Part shown: positions 16,160 to 25,117 of the stretch, piece after piece
Layout: each line of letters opens with the position of its first letter
Position numbering within the stretch: position 1 is the stretch's first letter
Origin: CAZLDI01 sp964558415
GTDB lineage: Bacteria; Chloroflexota; Dehalococcoidia; SM23-28-2; RBG-16-64-32
Direction of reading: 5' to 3'
DNA length: 64,000 bases
NCBI GenBank assembly: GCA_964558415.1
Contig: CAZLDI010000009.1
Span: 55,676 to 119,675 of the forward strand
Position numbers and translations under genes: made by a program
The notes under the pieces: model-generated
Databases searched by the model: none
Told to the model about the DNA's origin: nothing
The model's input: only the letters and a program-made list of their open reading frames with translations

Positions 16160-16424
16160 GCCCGGCGTGCAGTGAAGAGACGCGCCCGGCGATCGCTTCC
16201 GGCGATACCGCGATGAGGGCGATGGCGCCGGTCTCCATCAGCACCGCTCCCTTTGTGCGCCGGCCGCTGGTGATGTCGACGACGATGCCGCGGCGCTTCC
16301 CTTCGCGGATCATGCGCTGGATCGGCGCGGAGTTGGGCGTCACGATCGCGATCACCTTGTTGACCGCGACGAAGTTGCCGAAGCCGACGTGCACCAGTTC
16401 TGTGCTGTGCTCTTGCTGCGCCAT
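16134..16424 (-). CDS. remA: RemA/DUF370 family DNA-binding regulator
   Basis: A 96-aa member of the RemA (YlzA) family. The core VHVGFGNFVAVNKVIAI, RMIREGKRRGIVVDITSGR and KGAVLMETGAIALIAVSPEAI is intact. In Bacillus RemA forms ring-shaped oligomers that bind DNA to activate matrix genes; the role here is not known. ATG 16424 has a strong AGAAGGGAGG ribosome-binding site. It is followed by gmk, its common partner. Confidence 0.92.
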   Translation of the reverse strand: MAQQEHSTELVHVGFGNFVAVNKVIAIVTPNSAPIQRMIREGKRRGIVVDITSGRRTKGAVLMETGAIALIAVSPEAIAGRVSSLHAGRVVQAQTD

Positions 16425-16470
16425 GAGGCGCCTCCCTTCTGCCCGGCCGGGCGTGTGCCCGGCCGTGGGC

Positions 16471-17766
16471 TCAGCGGGCGGAGAGGCTCTCCAGGTCCTG
16501 CCAGAACCACGGGTATGATACAGCAACCGCGTCCGCGTTGCGAACCGAAGTCTCCCCGTCCGCAAGCGCACCCGCGACAGCGAGCATGATGGCGAGTCTG
16601 TGGTCGTCATGCGAGGCGACGGCGGCCCCACGCAGGCGTTGAGGGCCGTGGATGCGCAGTCCGTCCGGCGCTTCCTCCAACTGAGCGCCCAAGCGCCGCA
16701 GCTCGCGCGCTGTCGTCGCGATGCGGTCCGACTCCTTCGTCCGCAGCTCGGCGGCGTCGCGGATTACCGTCTCACCGTCGGCGAGGCAGCCGGCGAGCGC
16801 CAGCAGCGGCAGCTCGTCGATGGCCCGCGGCACCATGTCTCCCTGAATGAGCGCGCCCCGCAGCGCAGATGAGCGGACAACGATATCCGCCACCGGCTCA
16901 GGCCCCCACATCCGGTCCTCCTCGATCCGCACGTCCGCGCCCATCAACGCCAGGGCGTCCAGGACGCCGGTGCGGGTGGGGTTCACGCCCACGCCCTTGA
17001 TGCGAATCTCCGCATCGGGGTGCGCCGCGCCCAGCACCAGCCACGGGGCGGCGCCGGAGATGTCCCCGGGCACGCGCATGGAGAGCGGCGCCAGCTCACG
17101 CGCGGGGCGGCGGACCGTGATAGCCGGCGCCTCTCCGAACGTGACGCTGACGCCCATTGCGGCCAGCATGCGCTCGGTGTGATCGCGGGTGGGCGTCCCT
17201 TCCTCGACGATCGTTTCGCCCTCAGCGAATAACCCGGCGAGCAGAATCGCGGATTTCACCTGGCCGGACGCCACTGGCATGTTGTAGCGGATGCCGCGCA
17301 GGTTGCCGCCGCGGATCGACAGGGGCGCTTTGGTGTCGTCCTCGCGGCCGGAGATTCGAGCGCCCATCTGGCGCAGCGGGTCGACGACCCGGCGCATAGG
17401 GCGCGATAGCAGCGAGGAGTCGCCGCTTAATACTGAGAAGAATCCCTGACCCGCAAGGATCCCGGACAGCAGGCGCATCGTCGTTCCTGAGTTGCGGCAG
17501 TCAAGGACGCGTGATGGCTCTCGCAGCCCGCCCAGGCCACAGCCGTTGATTCGCAGCGTCGATTCATCCTGCCACTGCCACTGCGCCCCCAGGTCGCGCA
17601 GGCAGCGGAGTGTCGCCAGGCAGTCCGCGCCGCGCTGTACGTTTTCGACCACAGCCTCGCCCGTTGCGAGCGCGTTGAGCATGGCGGTGCGGTGCGATAT
17701 CGATTTGTCGCCGGGTGGCGTTATCGACCCGCGCAGTGCGGGGGTCGCGCGTACTGATCGGCGCAT
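16471..17766 (-). CDS. aroA: 3-phosphoshikimate 1-carboxyvinyltransferase (EPSP synthase)
   Basis: A 431-aa shikimate-pathway enzyme making EPSP from shikimate 3-phosphate and PEP. ATG 17766 lies 4 nt after the tyrA stop and opens on the family N-terminus. Seen: PPGDKSISHR with Lys21, NSGTTMRLLSG, LRTKESDRI and SHDDHRLAIM. The alanine in the NAGTA-type position cannot be assigned; the motif here reads NSGTTMR. It supplies chorismate precursor for both tyrA and the trp genes downstream on the same strand. Confidence 0.96.
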   Translation of the reverse strand: MRRSVRATPALRGSITPPGDKSISHRTAMLNALATGEAVVENVQRGADCLATLRCLRDLGAQWQWQDESTLRINGCGLGGLREPSRVLDCRNSGTTMRLLSGILAGQGFFSVLSGDSSLLSRPMRRVVDPLRQMGARISGREDDTKAPLSIRGGNLRGIRYNMPVASGQVKSAILLAGLFAEGETIVEEGTPTRDHTERMLAAMGVSVTFGEAPAITVRRPARELAPLSMRVPGDISGAAPWLVLGAAHPDAEIRIKGVGVNPTRTGVLDALALMGADVRIEEDRMWGPEPVADIVVRSSALRGALIQGDMVPRAIDELPLLALAGCLADGETVIRDAAELRTKESDRIATTARELRRLGAQLEEAPDGLRIHGPQRLRGAAVASHDDHRLAIMLAVAGALADGETSVRNADAVAVSYPWFWQDLESLSAR

Positions 17767-17770
17767 AGGG

Positions 17771-18928
17771 CTAACCGTCGCCCTTGCCGCGCGCCTCCTT
17801 CTTTCGCGCTTTCTCCGCCCGCTTCCGCTCCAGCTTGTCCAGGTCCCTGCGGACATCCTCCGCTATTTTTTCGCTCACCGTGATCTTGCGCCTGCCACCC
17901 TCCGGTGTCACCTGCTCAAGCTGACGCTCCTTCGCTTTCTCGGCCATCTCGCGCATGCGCTTCACATTCTTGGCCATCATGCCGCCGACCAGGAGGGTGA
18001 GAAGGGTCTGCTGTGTTTCCGGCTTCTCTTCGGGCGGGCGCTCCCGGCGGGGTGGCTTGTCAAGGAAGACTTCGCGTTCCAGGGTCACCCGGGTGAACGT
18101 CTCCAGCAACGCCTCGTCCTGGGCGTCCTGGAGCAGGTCGCGGAAGCGCATTAACTCGCCGGACATGCGCTCCAGCCAGTGTATGATCGCTTCGCGGTTC
18201 GTCACCCAAACGCCGTGGCTCAGGGCGGGGTCCGTTGAGGCGAGCCGCGTTGCGTCTCTGAAGCCGGACGAAGCCATTGGGCCCAGGTCAGGCCAGGCCG
18301 GGCTACTGCGCATGAGGTTAAACAGCGCGGTCGAGATCATCAAGGGCAGGTGGCTCACCGCCGCCGCGTAGGTATCGTGCTCCTCCGGATCGATGAACAG
18401 CGGCTCCGCGCCCGCCAGGCTCGCCAGCCCCATCACGCTCTTCACCGCGGACTCGGGCGCGTCGATGGAGGGGCACACACAGTACGCCTTGTCACGGAAC
18501 AGCGCGGCGTCAGCGTGCTGGATGCCGGCGGTCTCCTTGCCGGCCATCGGGTGCCCGCCCACGAAGCTGACGCCCGACGGCAGCGTCTCGCGCGCCCAGC
18601 GCATCACCTGCGCCTTCGTGCTCGCGGTGTCCGTGACCACCGCCCCTTCTTCGAGGTCCGGCGCGACCTGCTGCATGACCTCTCGCACGGTCAGGAGGGG
18701 CGTGGCGATGATGACCATGCCAGCTTCGCGGACGGCATGTGGCAGGTTGTGCTCCGCGTGGTCGATGGCGCCCATCTTTTCAGCCTGCGCCGCCGTCCCG
18801 CGGTCCCGGTCGTGTCCGATGACCTCGATGCCCGGAAGCTTAGCCGCCTTCAGCGCAAGGCCGATCGACCCGCCGATCAGGCCGGTGCCGATGATCGTGA
18901 TGCGCCGCTGGCCGTCCGGGGAGCTCAT
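17771..18928 (-). CDS. tyrA: Prephenate dehydrogenase with lysine-rich C-terminal extension
   Basis: A 385-aa NAD(P)-dependent enzyme of tyrosine synthesis. The Rossmann motif IIGTGLIGGSIG (12-23), the TDTASTKAQV segment, and GGHPMAGKE are typical. The catalytic region SHLPLMIS is present. The catalytic part ends near residue 290; the remaining 95 residues are highly charged with many Lys/Arg/Glu and predicted coiled coil, in place of the ACT domain that many relatives carry. It is the first gene of the aromatic cluster. Confidence 0.93.
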   Translation of the reverse strand: MSSPDGQRRITIIGTGLIGGSIGLALKAAKLPGIEVIGHDRDRGTAAQAEKMGAIDHAEHNLPHAVREAGMVIIATPLLTVREVMQQVAPDLEEGAVVTDTASTKAQVMRWARETLPSGVSFVGGHPMAGKETAGIQHADAALFRDKAYCVCPSIDAPESAVKSVMGLASLAGAEPLFIDPEEHDTYAAAVSHLPLMISTALFNLMRSSPAWPDLGPMASSGFRDATRLASTDPALSHGVWVTNREAIIHWLERMSGELMRFRDLLQDAQDEALLETFTRVTLEREVFLDKPPRRERPPEEKPETQQTLLTLLVGGMMAKNVKRMREMAEKAKERQLEQVTPEGGRRKITVSEKIAEDVRRDLDKLERKRAEKARKKEARGKGDG

Positions 18929-19001
18929 TCCAAGACGAGCTTAGCAGGACGTATCCGGCGTTACAAATGCGCCGCTCGGCGTTGCCGGCGCCGGCGTCCG
19001 G

Positions 19002-19505
19002 CTAAGCGCTGTCGTCAGCCGCCCGTAGCGCTGCTTGCCGGGCGTCGCGGGGCTCATCCTCATGCCGCCGGATGAGGTCGGCGATCGCGGGTGTCGCACC
19101 CATGGCTTCTGCCAGCATCGCTCCGCGCGCGGCGTGATTGTGGAGCGCCGCCAGCCCGCCGCGCCCGCCGTTGAGCCGGCGCAGCATGAAGGGCGCCCCC
19201 GCGGTCAGAACGACATAAGCGACGCGGTGCCACAGCCGTACCCTCGCACCCGACAGCCGGCCCTTGCCGGCGTCATGCAGCAGCGCTGCCGCCAGCACGT
19301 CGCGATCGTCGCAGCCGCGGGCGAGGACGGCACGGTAGACATCGAAGCAGTGACGCTGGTCGCGCCGGGACATCGATTCGAACAGGGACATCAGACCTGC
19401 GCCCAGCAGAGACGCTGCATCGCGCCGCTCGTCCTCACCAAGACGGGCTCCCAATGCCCCGAAGAACTGGCGCGCGCGGTAGCCCGGCCGGCTAAGTAAA
19501 GACAT
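19002..19505 (-). CDS. HD-domain protein (predicted phosphohydrolase)
   Basis: A 167-aa protein with His77-Asp78 in AALLHDAGKG and further histidines in LAALHNHAARG, the metal-binding pattern of a compact HD domain. Substrate unknown; such single-domain proteins are often nucleotidases or phosphodiesterases. Its start overlaps the end of the upstream site-2 protease gene by 14 nt, so they form an operon. Confidence 0.8.
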   Translation of the reverse strand: MSLLSRPGYRARQFFGALGARLGEDERRDAASLLGAGLMSLFESMSRRDQRHCFDVYRAVLARGCDDRDVLAAALLHDAGKGRLSGARVRLWHRVAYVVLTAGAPFMLRRLNGGRGGLAALHNHAARGAMLAEAMGATPAIADLIRRHEDEPRDARQAALRAADDSA

Positions 19506-20223
19506 CGCCGTCTCTTCCGGCCAGCACCTTCGCCAGAACCTTGACGAACGGCTCCATGATCTCGAACAGCAGGAAGTCTCCGCCGGTCAGCCACGGCCAG
19601 AGAAAGAGGCCGATCAACACTACCGGACCCCACGGCTCGAGCCGGGCGAAGGCGATCGACAGGTCCCGTGGCAGAAGCCCGACGGCGACTTTGAATCCGT
19701 CCAACGGGGCGATTGGAATGAGGTTGAACACCCCGAGCAAGATGCTGAAGAGGACCAGGGAGCTGAGGTAGATTCCGGCATAATCGGCGACTTCCCAGCC
19801 CTGGAAGGCGAGGCGATTGATTTCCCCTTCGTTGAAGGGTGATATCCATGGCGCCAGGCCCAGATTGAGGGGGAGTCCCGCCACGGCCGCGACCAGCAGG
19901 TTGGAGAGCGGCCCGGCGCCGCCGACGAGCGCCAGCGACGCCTTGGGGTTCGCCGTGGCGTTGGGGTTGATCTGCACCGGTCTCCCCCAACCGAAGCCGA
20001 CGACGAACAGGAGGATCGTACCCGCGGGCTCCAGATGCGCCAACGGGTTCAAAGTGACTCTGCCCTGTCGCCGCGGCAGCTTGTCGCCCAGCCTGTCGGC
20101 GACGTAGGCGTGCGAGAACTCGTGAAACGAGATGCCCGCGACGAGTGCGGTGATGATCGCGCCGATCAGTATGAGGCCGGCGAACGCGTCGTCTTTGAAC
20201 GCGTCAAGGAATACGAAGATCAA
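19492..20223 (-). CDS. Site-2 protease family (M50) membrane metalloprotease
   Basis: About 243 aa if read from TTG 20223, the first plausible start after a TATCAT -10-like box; the frame is open to 20343 but that part overlaps the promoter of the divergent gene. The zinc motif HEFSHAY (His34, Glu35, His38) lies in the first membrane helix and the third ligand in NLIPIAPLDGF near residue 180. Five to six hydrophobic segments follow the compact S2P/rseP-like core without PDZ. It resembles the M50B proteins often annotated as site-2 protease; target unknown. Confidence 0.85.
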   Translation of the reverse strand: MIFVFLDAFKDDAFAGLILIGAIITALVAGISFHEFSHAYVADRLGDKLPRRQGRVTLNPLAHLEPAGTILLFVVGFGWGRPVQINPNATANPKASLALVGGAGPLSNLLVAAVAGLPLNLGLAPWISPFNEGEINRLAFQGWEVADYAGIYLSSLVLFSILLGVFNLIPIAPLDGFKVAVGLLPRDLSIAFARLEPWGPVVLIGLFLWPWLTGGDFLLFEIMEPFVKVLAKVLAGRDGDVFT

Positions 20224-20277
20224 GCTGCTGGAATGATAGCATGCCGTTCGCTCTGATCCTGAAGGAGCGGTGTGGGG

Positions 20278-20283
20278 TATAAT
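20278..20283 (+). promoter_or_regulatory. Consensus -10 box upstream of the 20318 gene
   Basis: A perfect TATAAT lies 35 nt before ATG 20318. No good -35 box is seen at 16-18 nt spacing. A GAGGAGG ribosome-binding site follows just before the ATG. Confidence 0.5.
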
Positions 20284-20317
20284 CTTCGCGCGATCTGCAA
20301 AGCTGAGGAGGTTCTCA

Positions 20318-21661
20318 ATGGTTCTCACACGCACGCCGGTCACTGAGCCCGTACGATCGATCGAGCCGGTCCAGAAGGCCTGGAATTACCCGCTGTTCGA
20401 CGCCATCTTCCAGCGGCGAGCCCGCCGCTTCCCCCTCGGCGCGGCGCTTCCCGGAGACCTCGCGCCCTTCACATCCACCAAGGACCCGGTCCCGCTCGAC
20501 GAGATCGAGGAAGCGATGCTGGTGATGGCCGGGGCAGGCATCAGCGGCATCAACCTGGCGGACCTGCCGTTCAACGACAAGGCAGGAAGCAACTGGTGCG
20601 GGAACACGATGCTCCAGTTCGTCGGCCGCGTCTACGCGAGCGCCTGCGGCTCCCACGGCACGGAGCTGTTCTACACCAACGACGAAGGCACGTACATGGT
20701 GAGCTTCCGCGACAAGATGCCCACAGCCATGCAGGAGTTCGAGTCGACCGACGACCGCGAAAAGATCGTCGAGGCGTTCCGCGCCAACACCGTGCAGATC
20801 GGCAAGGGGCGTCTCCAGGTGCCGCTCATCCCTGGCGTGACGCAGCCGTTCAACTGGTGGAACGCCAACCAGCCGGGCACGACGCTGTTTATGCCGGTGA
20901 GCGACACGACCTGGGAGTACATTAACGTCCTCATGCTGGTGATGGACGAACCCAACTCCTACTATCCGTACGACGACCTCAACGGAAACGCCGAGCCACT
21001 GAAGGAGTGGGCGGACAAGGGCTATCTGGACCGCAGCCGCCCCTGGCCGCTATCGACCCTCGAGAACGCGATGCAGATGATCATCACGGGCACGGAGCAG
21101 GCGCTGATGCTGCAGAACATGTACCTGGCCCTGCAGGCGATGGGCCTGGGCGGCTGGATATTCAGCTCCTCGGTAGATGCGTTCGTCCTGCCGATGATGG
21201 GCTTTCGCGTCCACGTGCCGGACCGCGTGGGCCCCATCAAGCCGCTGGACCCCTCAGCCGGCGGACGCCCGGCAGTCGTCGGCCTTGACGGGCATTTCGA
21301 AGGCTACTGCCCGCCGTACTACCCGGACATGGGCGCGGCGGTGCAGGCGATCTACGACGCCAAGTGGGGCGGCCGCGGTATCTATCGGGAGGACGGTGGC
21401 CCCGCGGCTTTGAAGGACCGCCAGTCGCTGGACAAGCTGGTGAACAGGACTCCGGACTGGTGCCTGGAAGCGACCAAGGCGATGTGCGAATACATCTGGC
21501 AGACGTACGGCCGCTTTCCGGCGACGATCAACCCGATGCAGATGAACATCTGGTTCCAGGCCCACCACCTGGAGACGGAGTTCTACGACCAGTACTACCA
21601 GCCCGGCGCTTATCACGATGCCATCAAGAAGCACATGGGCGTCTGGCACGGCGCCCACTAG
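20318..21661 (+). CDS. Conserved protein of uncertain family, possibly nitroreductase-like
   Basis: A 447-aa cytoplasmic protein (no signal or membrane segment). ATG 20318 has a strong GAGGAGG site. I do not recognise the family with certainty. The segment TGTEQALMLQNMYLALQAMGLGGWIF (about 255-280) resembles the helix of FMN nitroreductases in which the flavin phosphate region and alpha-helical dimer core lie, and the N-terminus begins with an RRARRFPLG patch like the RRSxRxF start of that fold. Rich in Trp, Tyr and Met. It is a single-gene unit divergent from the site-2 protease. Confidence 0.6.
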   Translation: MVLTRTPVTEPVRSIEPVQKAWNYPLFDAIFQRRARRFPLGAALPGDLAPFTSTKDPVPLDEIEEAMLVMAGAGISGINLADLPFNDKAGSNWCGNTMLQFVGRVYASACGSHGTELFYTNDEGTYMVSFRDKMPTAMQEFESTDDREKIVEAFRANTVQIGKGRLQVPLIPGVTQPFNWWNANQPGTTLFMPVSDTTWEYINVLMLVMDEPNSYYPYDDLNGNAEPLKEWADKGYLDRSRPWPLSTLENAMQMIITGTEQALMLQNMYLALQAMGLGGWIFSSSVDAFVLPMMGFRVHVPDRVGPIKPLDPSAGGRPAVVGLDGHFEGYCPPYYPDMGAAVQAIYDAKWGGRGIYREDGGPAALKDRQSLDKLVNRTPDWCLEATKAMCEYIWQTYGRFPATINPMQMNIWFQAHHLETEFYDQYYQPGAYHDAIKKHMGVWHGAH

Positions 21662-21691
21662 GCGACGAAATCAGCCGGGCGGCAAGAGGTG

Positions 21692-22630
21692 CTAAGCGGT
21701 GGCCGCGGCCGCCGCTTCCAGGCGGTTGGTGACGCCGTGAACCCCGCGCACTCGCGACGCGATACGCACGGCTTCGGCCGCAGTCTGAGGTGATGGGCAG
21801 AACCCGAACAGTGTCACCTGTCCAAACGTCCCGCGAGGGTGCACCTGGGAGTCGCGCAGCACTCCGCCCGCTTCCAGGGCGAGCGTCACGTCCCGCTCCA
21901 GCGTGAAGTCGTCAATCACATCGTTCCGCATTCCCGACAGTCCGTCGATCTCCATCACCAGGCGTTCCACTCGCTCCCTCGCCTGGGGCGTGCGAACGTT
22001 TCCGTCCAGAGTGGCTGCCGCTTCCGAGACATCCACGCTCAGGTGTTGACGGTCTTCAGGCGTGACGCCGCTGTCCAGCGCCAGCGCGCGACGCACCAGT
22101 TCGCGTAGCTCTGCGTCCGAGCGGTACGGCGAGAGGGTCTCTGCCTGGTGCGCCGCTACCAGCGTCTTCCCGTCGAACCCGGCGCCGTCTGTAGCCACCT
22201 GAAAGAGACGGCCTGGTGTGGTGCGCCGGCTGACTAGCAGGGACTCGACGACACGGTCGTTCCCGCGCACCAGTACGCCCGCCAACGAGAGTCCGGCAGG
22301 TGCGACGTTCGTTCGTGCTGAGAGGGACTTGGCAAGCACGGCGACAGGGGGCACTTCGCGGGCAAAGGCCTGCGTGCTGGTGCAGTTGAAGACGATCTGC
22401 CCGGAGGACCATTCCATCGCGGCCGAAAAGGGGAGCTTGACGCCGCTGCGCCAGCGCAGGAGGCCGCGGAAGATGATGGCGTTGAGGACTTCCCAGCTCT
22501 CATCAATTTCGATGGCGTAGAGCGATCCCTGCCAGCGGTCGCTAAAGCGCACAGGAGCCCCGAAGCGGAGCGGGAGCAGTTCGCTGGCGGGCACGTATTG
22601 AGCGTAGGCGATGGCCGGGTTAGGCGCCAT
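21692..22630 (-). CDS. Protein with PRC-barrel-like N-terminus and two BON domains
   Basis: A 312-aa protein without a signal peptide. Residues about 20-90 contain FSDRWQGSLYAIEIDESWEV, similar to PRC-barrel strands. Two BON (transport-and-nodulation) repeats follow: about 175-240 with VDVSEAAATLDGNV and about 243-308 with VHPRGTFGQVTLFGF and HGVTNRLE. BON domains usually bind phospholipid or cell-envelope surfaces. It is divergent from the branched-chain amino-acid transporter operon. Confidence 0.75.
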   Translation of the reverse strand: MAPNPAIAYAQYVPASELLPLRFGAPVRFSDRWQGSLYAIEIDESWEVLNAIIFRGLLRWRSGVKLPFSAAMEWSSGQIVFNCTSTQAFAREVPPVAVLAKSLSARTNVAPAGLSLAGVLVRGNDRVVESLLVSRRTTPGRLFQVATDGAGFDGKTLVAAHQAETLSPYRSDAELRELVRRALALDSGVTPEDRQHLSVDVSEAAATLDGNVRTPQARERVERLVMEIDGLSGMRNDVIDDFTLERDVTLALEAGGVLRDSQVHPRGTFGQVTLFGFCPSPQTAAEAVRIASRVRGVHGVTNRLEAAAAATA

Positions 22631-22672
22631 CGGCGGCTCCGCATATCGAGATATCTGATGTGGATAATTGGC

Positions 22673-22701
22673 TTGACGCTCACTGCGGCAACGGTTAGCT
22701 T
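22673..22701 (+). promoter_or_regulatory. Candidate promoter of the branched-chain amino-acid transporter operon
   Basis: TTGACG (22673-22678), 17-nt spacer and TAGCTT (22696-22701) lie 42 nt before the substrate-binding protein start, which has its own AAAGGAG site. Confidence 0.4.
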
Positions 22702-22742
22702 TGTTCCAGCCAAACTTTCACTATCGAAAGGAGACAACGCCC

Positions 22743-24005
22743 ATGACCAGGTGGCTAACACGCCATGCTTGGTTGGCGATGCTTGTACTGGCGCTCACTG
22801 CCGTGTTCGCGTTCGCCGCCTGCGAAGACGAGGAGAAGGACGGCGACGCCGGCACCGGAACCCCGGCCGCAACGACCGCCGTAGCCGGCGAAAACGTCGT
22901 AACTATCGACGCGGGCGAAACGATTGTCGTTGGTATTCTGGCAGTGATCACCGGAGACAATGCGCAGCTGGGCGAGCAAGTTCGCGATGCGGCAACTCTG
23001 GCCCAAAAGCAACTTGGCCCGGTTCAGGGCTTCGACATCGAGCTCGTAACTGCCGATGATCAGTGCACGGCGTCGGGCGCGGCGCCTGCGACCCAGCAGC
23101 TTCTGGCCGAAGATTACCTCGTCGCAGTAATAGGTGCGATCTGCAGTGGCGTGAACGTCACGGTCCAGCCGACCTTCGAAGAGGAGGGCATCACACAGAT
23201 ATCCCCCGGCTCGACGGCCGTCAAGGTGACCTACCCTGAGGGGCGTGAGCCCTTTGACACTTTCCTGCGCACGGTGACGAGTGACGCCACTCAGGCTGCC
23301 AGGCAGGTGGCGTACGCCAAGGAGGTTCTGGAGGCAACGACAGTCTACACGGGGTTCGATACCGACACGTATGGCACCGGCCTCAAAGACGCATTCAATA
23401 AGGGCTTTGCGGACGAAGGTGGGCAGGTCCTCGGCACGGAGGGCTGGGAGAAAGGGCAGACGGATTTCAGCGCGCTTGTGAGCAATGTGACCACGGCCAA
23501 TCCCGACATGGTCTACGTGGCCAGCTTCGCTGCAGAGGCGGCCGCCTTCCTGCGGCAGCTCCGTGCCGCGGGATATGAGGGCGATTTCCTGGCAGGCGAC
23601 GGCGTAATCACTGAGGAATTCTTGAGTGACATAGGTGCAGACGGCGAAGGGGGGCACCTCTCAAAGCCGGCGCCGTTCGAGGAGACACCGGAACTGCTAC
23701 AATTCCAGGAGGACTTCGAAGCCGAGTTTGGCTATGCGTGGGACCGCGCGCCCTACGGTCCGGAGGCTTATGACGCCTACAACGCGATCCACAAGGCCCT
23801 GAACGAAGTGGCGAAGGTGGAGGGCGGCAGCTTTGTCATCGACCTTGACGAGCTGAACGACGCGCTCCACGCGTCCGATTTCGACGGTCTGAGCGGCCAC
23901 ATCTCCTTCGACGACCACGGGGACAAGGCTGCTGTGCCTGGGAAGGCCCAGATCATATTCTACGTGATCGAGGGTGGCGAGTACGTGCGGCAGGAGTTCG
24001 AGTAG
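22743..24005 (+). CDS. Branched-chain amino-acid type ABC transporter substrate-binding lipoprotein
   Basis: A 420-aa periplasmic-binding fold type I protein (Leu/Ile/Val-binding family). Signal sequence and lipobox FAAC (Cys27), an acidic linker, then IVVGILAVITGDNAQLGEQVRDAA at the start of the fold, and VYVASFAAEAAAFLRQLRAAGY. ATG 22743 is preceded by GAAAGGAG. It is first in an operon with two permeases and two ATPases. Ligand could be amino acids, amides or aromatic acids, as the family is broad. Confidence 0.93.
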   Translation: MTRWLTRHAWLAMLVLALTAVFAFAACEDEEKDGDAGTGTPAATTAVAGENVVTIDAGETIVVGILAVITGDNAQLGEQVRDAATLAQKQLGPVQGFDIELVTADDQCTASGAAPATQQLLAEDYLVAVIGAICSGVNVTVQPTFEEEGITQISPGSTAVKVTYPEGREPFDTFLRTVTSDATQAARQVAYAKEVLEATTVYTGFDTDTYGTGLKDAFNKGFADEGGQVLGTEGWEKGQTDFSALVSNVTTANPDMVYVASFAAEAAAFLRQLRAAGYEGDFLAGDGVITEEFLSDIGADGEGGHLSKPAPFEETPELLQFQEDFEAEFGYAWDRAPYGPEAYDAYNAIHKALNEVAKVEGGSFVIDLDELNDALHASDFDGLSGHISFDDHGDKAAVPGKAQIIFYVIEGGEYVRQEFE

Positions 24006-24058
24006 CTCGCTTTAGCGAGAATGATTTAGAGGGAGGCGCCTCGTCAGGCGCCTCCCTC
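24006..24058 (+). terminator. Two intercistronic hairpins after the binding-protein gene
   Basis: CTCGC-TTTA-GCGAG (24006-24019) is followed by a perfect 12-bp stem GAGGGAGGCGCC-TCGTCA-GGCGCCTCCCTC (24029-24058). No U-tract follows. Such hairpins after binding-protein genes often stabilise the first cistron or cause partial termination so that the binding protein exceeds the membrane subunits. Confidence 0.65.
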
Positions 24059-24091
24059 GCATCTGATGATCAAGACGAAGGACCACGGCCA

Positions 24092-25117
24092 ATGAGGCGA
24101 GGTGTCCCCCTGGCCGTCACCGCCGCAATGCTAGCTGCGGCGGTGTACACAGCGTTCGATACGGACAAGGGCGAACGTTTCTGGGCTGACCAGTTCATGA
24201 ACGGCCTGACTATCGGCAGCCTCTACGCCCTCATCGCGCTCGGCTATACGATGGTTTACGGCGTGTTGCGCATGATTAACTTCGCGCACGGCGAGATATT
24301 CATGGTTGGCGCCTTCGCCGGCATGCTCACCCTGCGCCACGTCTTCGGCGGGGATGGAATGCCGGACGCCTTGATCGCGCCGGCGATTCTCGTCGCCATG
24401 CTCGTGGCGGCGCTGGCTTCAGCAACTGCTACGGTTGTCATCGAGCGTATCGCCTACAGACCTTTGCGACAGGCCCCCCGGCTGGCGCCGCTGATCAGCG
24501 CGATCGGTGTCAGTATTTTCTTGCAACACCTGTTTCTGCGCCTCACCCACGCACAGACAGAGATCTACCCACGTATTTTCCCGCAGGGCCCAGGCGAATC
24601 GGTTGATATCGGGATCGCGGATGTGGACTACGTCCAGATTTTCCTGATCGGGTCGTCTCTGGCGATGATGCTCGGGTTGTACCTCTTCATTCAGCGCAGT
24701 CGGACGGGCACCTCGATTCGCGCCGTGGCTGAGGACCGCGATGTGGCGGCGCTGATGGGGATAGATGTGAACCGCGCGATCGTGACGACGTTTGTTATCG
24801 GCGCCGCACTGGCGGGTGTGGCCGGCGTGATGTACGGCCTCTGGTTGCTGACGATTAAGGGAACCATGGGATTTCTGCCGGGGATCAAGGCCTTCACCGC
24901 CGCTGTACTGGGCGGCATCGGCAATATCCCGGGGGCGATGCTCGGCGGCCTCTTGATCGGCCTCTCCGAGACGGTCGGCCGTGAGTGGCTAAACGAGCTT
25001 TTCGGACTGGGCCTGGGAAACCAATGGAAGGATGTCGTCGCGTTTTTCGTGCTGGTCGGGGTGCTGCTCGTGCGCCCGACGGGCATTCTCGGAGAGGTGG
25101 TGGGCAAGCGTGCCTGA
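24092..25117 (+). CDS. livH: Branched-chain amino-acid type ABC transporter permease LivH
   Basis: A 341-aa membrane protein of the LivH family: MNGLTIGSLYALIALGYTMVYGVLRMINFAHG is the family hallmark after the first helix, with SRTGTSIRAVAEDRDVAALMGIDV as the cytoplasmic coupling loop and AVLGGIGNIPGAMLGGLLIG near the end. An extra N-terminal hydrophobic segment (residues 4-20) precedes the usual start. It overlaps livM by 8 nt. Confidence 0.93.
   Translation: MRRGVPLAVTAAMLAAAVYTAFDTDKGERFWADQFMNGLTIGSLYALIALGYTMVYGVLRMINFAHGEIFMVGAFAGMLTLRHVFGGDGMPDALIAPAILVAMLVAALASATATVVIERIAYRPLRQAPRLAPLISAIGVSIFLQHLFLRLTHAQTEIYPRIFPQGPGESVDIGIADVDYVQIFLIGSSLAMMLGLYLFIQRSRTGTSIRAVAEDRDVAALMGIDVNRAIVTTFVIGAALAGVAGVMYGLWLLTIKGTMGFLPGIKAFTAAVLGGIGNIPGAMLGGLLIGLSETVGREWLNELFGLGLGNQWKDVVAFFVLVGVLLVRPTGILGEVVGKRA

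Noticed and set aside
20224..20343. N-terminal extension of the site-2 protease
   Set aside because: It overlaps the promoter and start of the divergent 20318 gene and is not hydrophobic or conserved in character.
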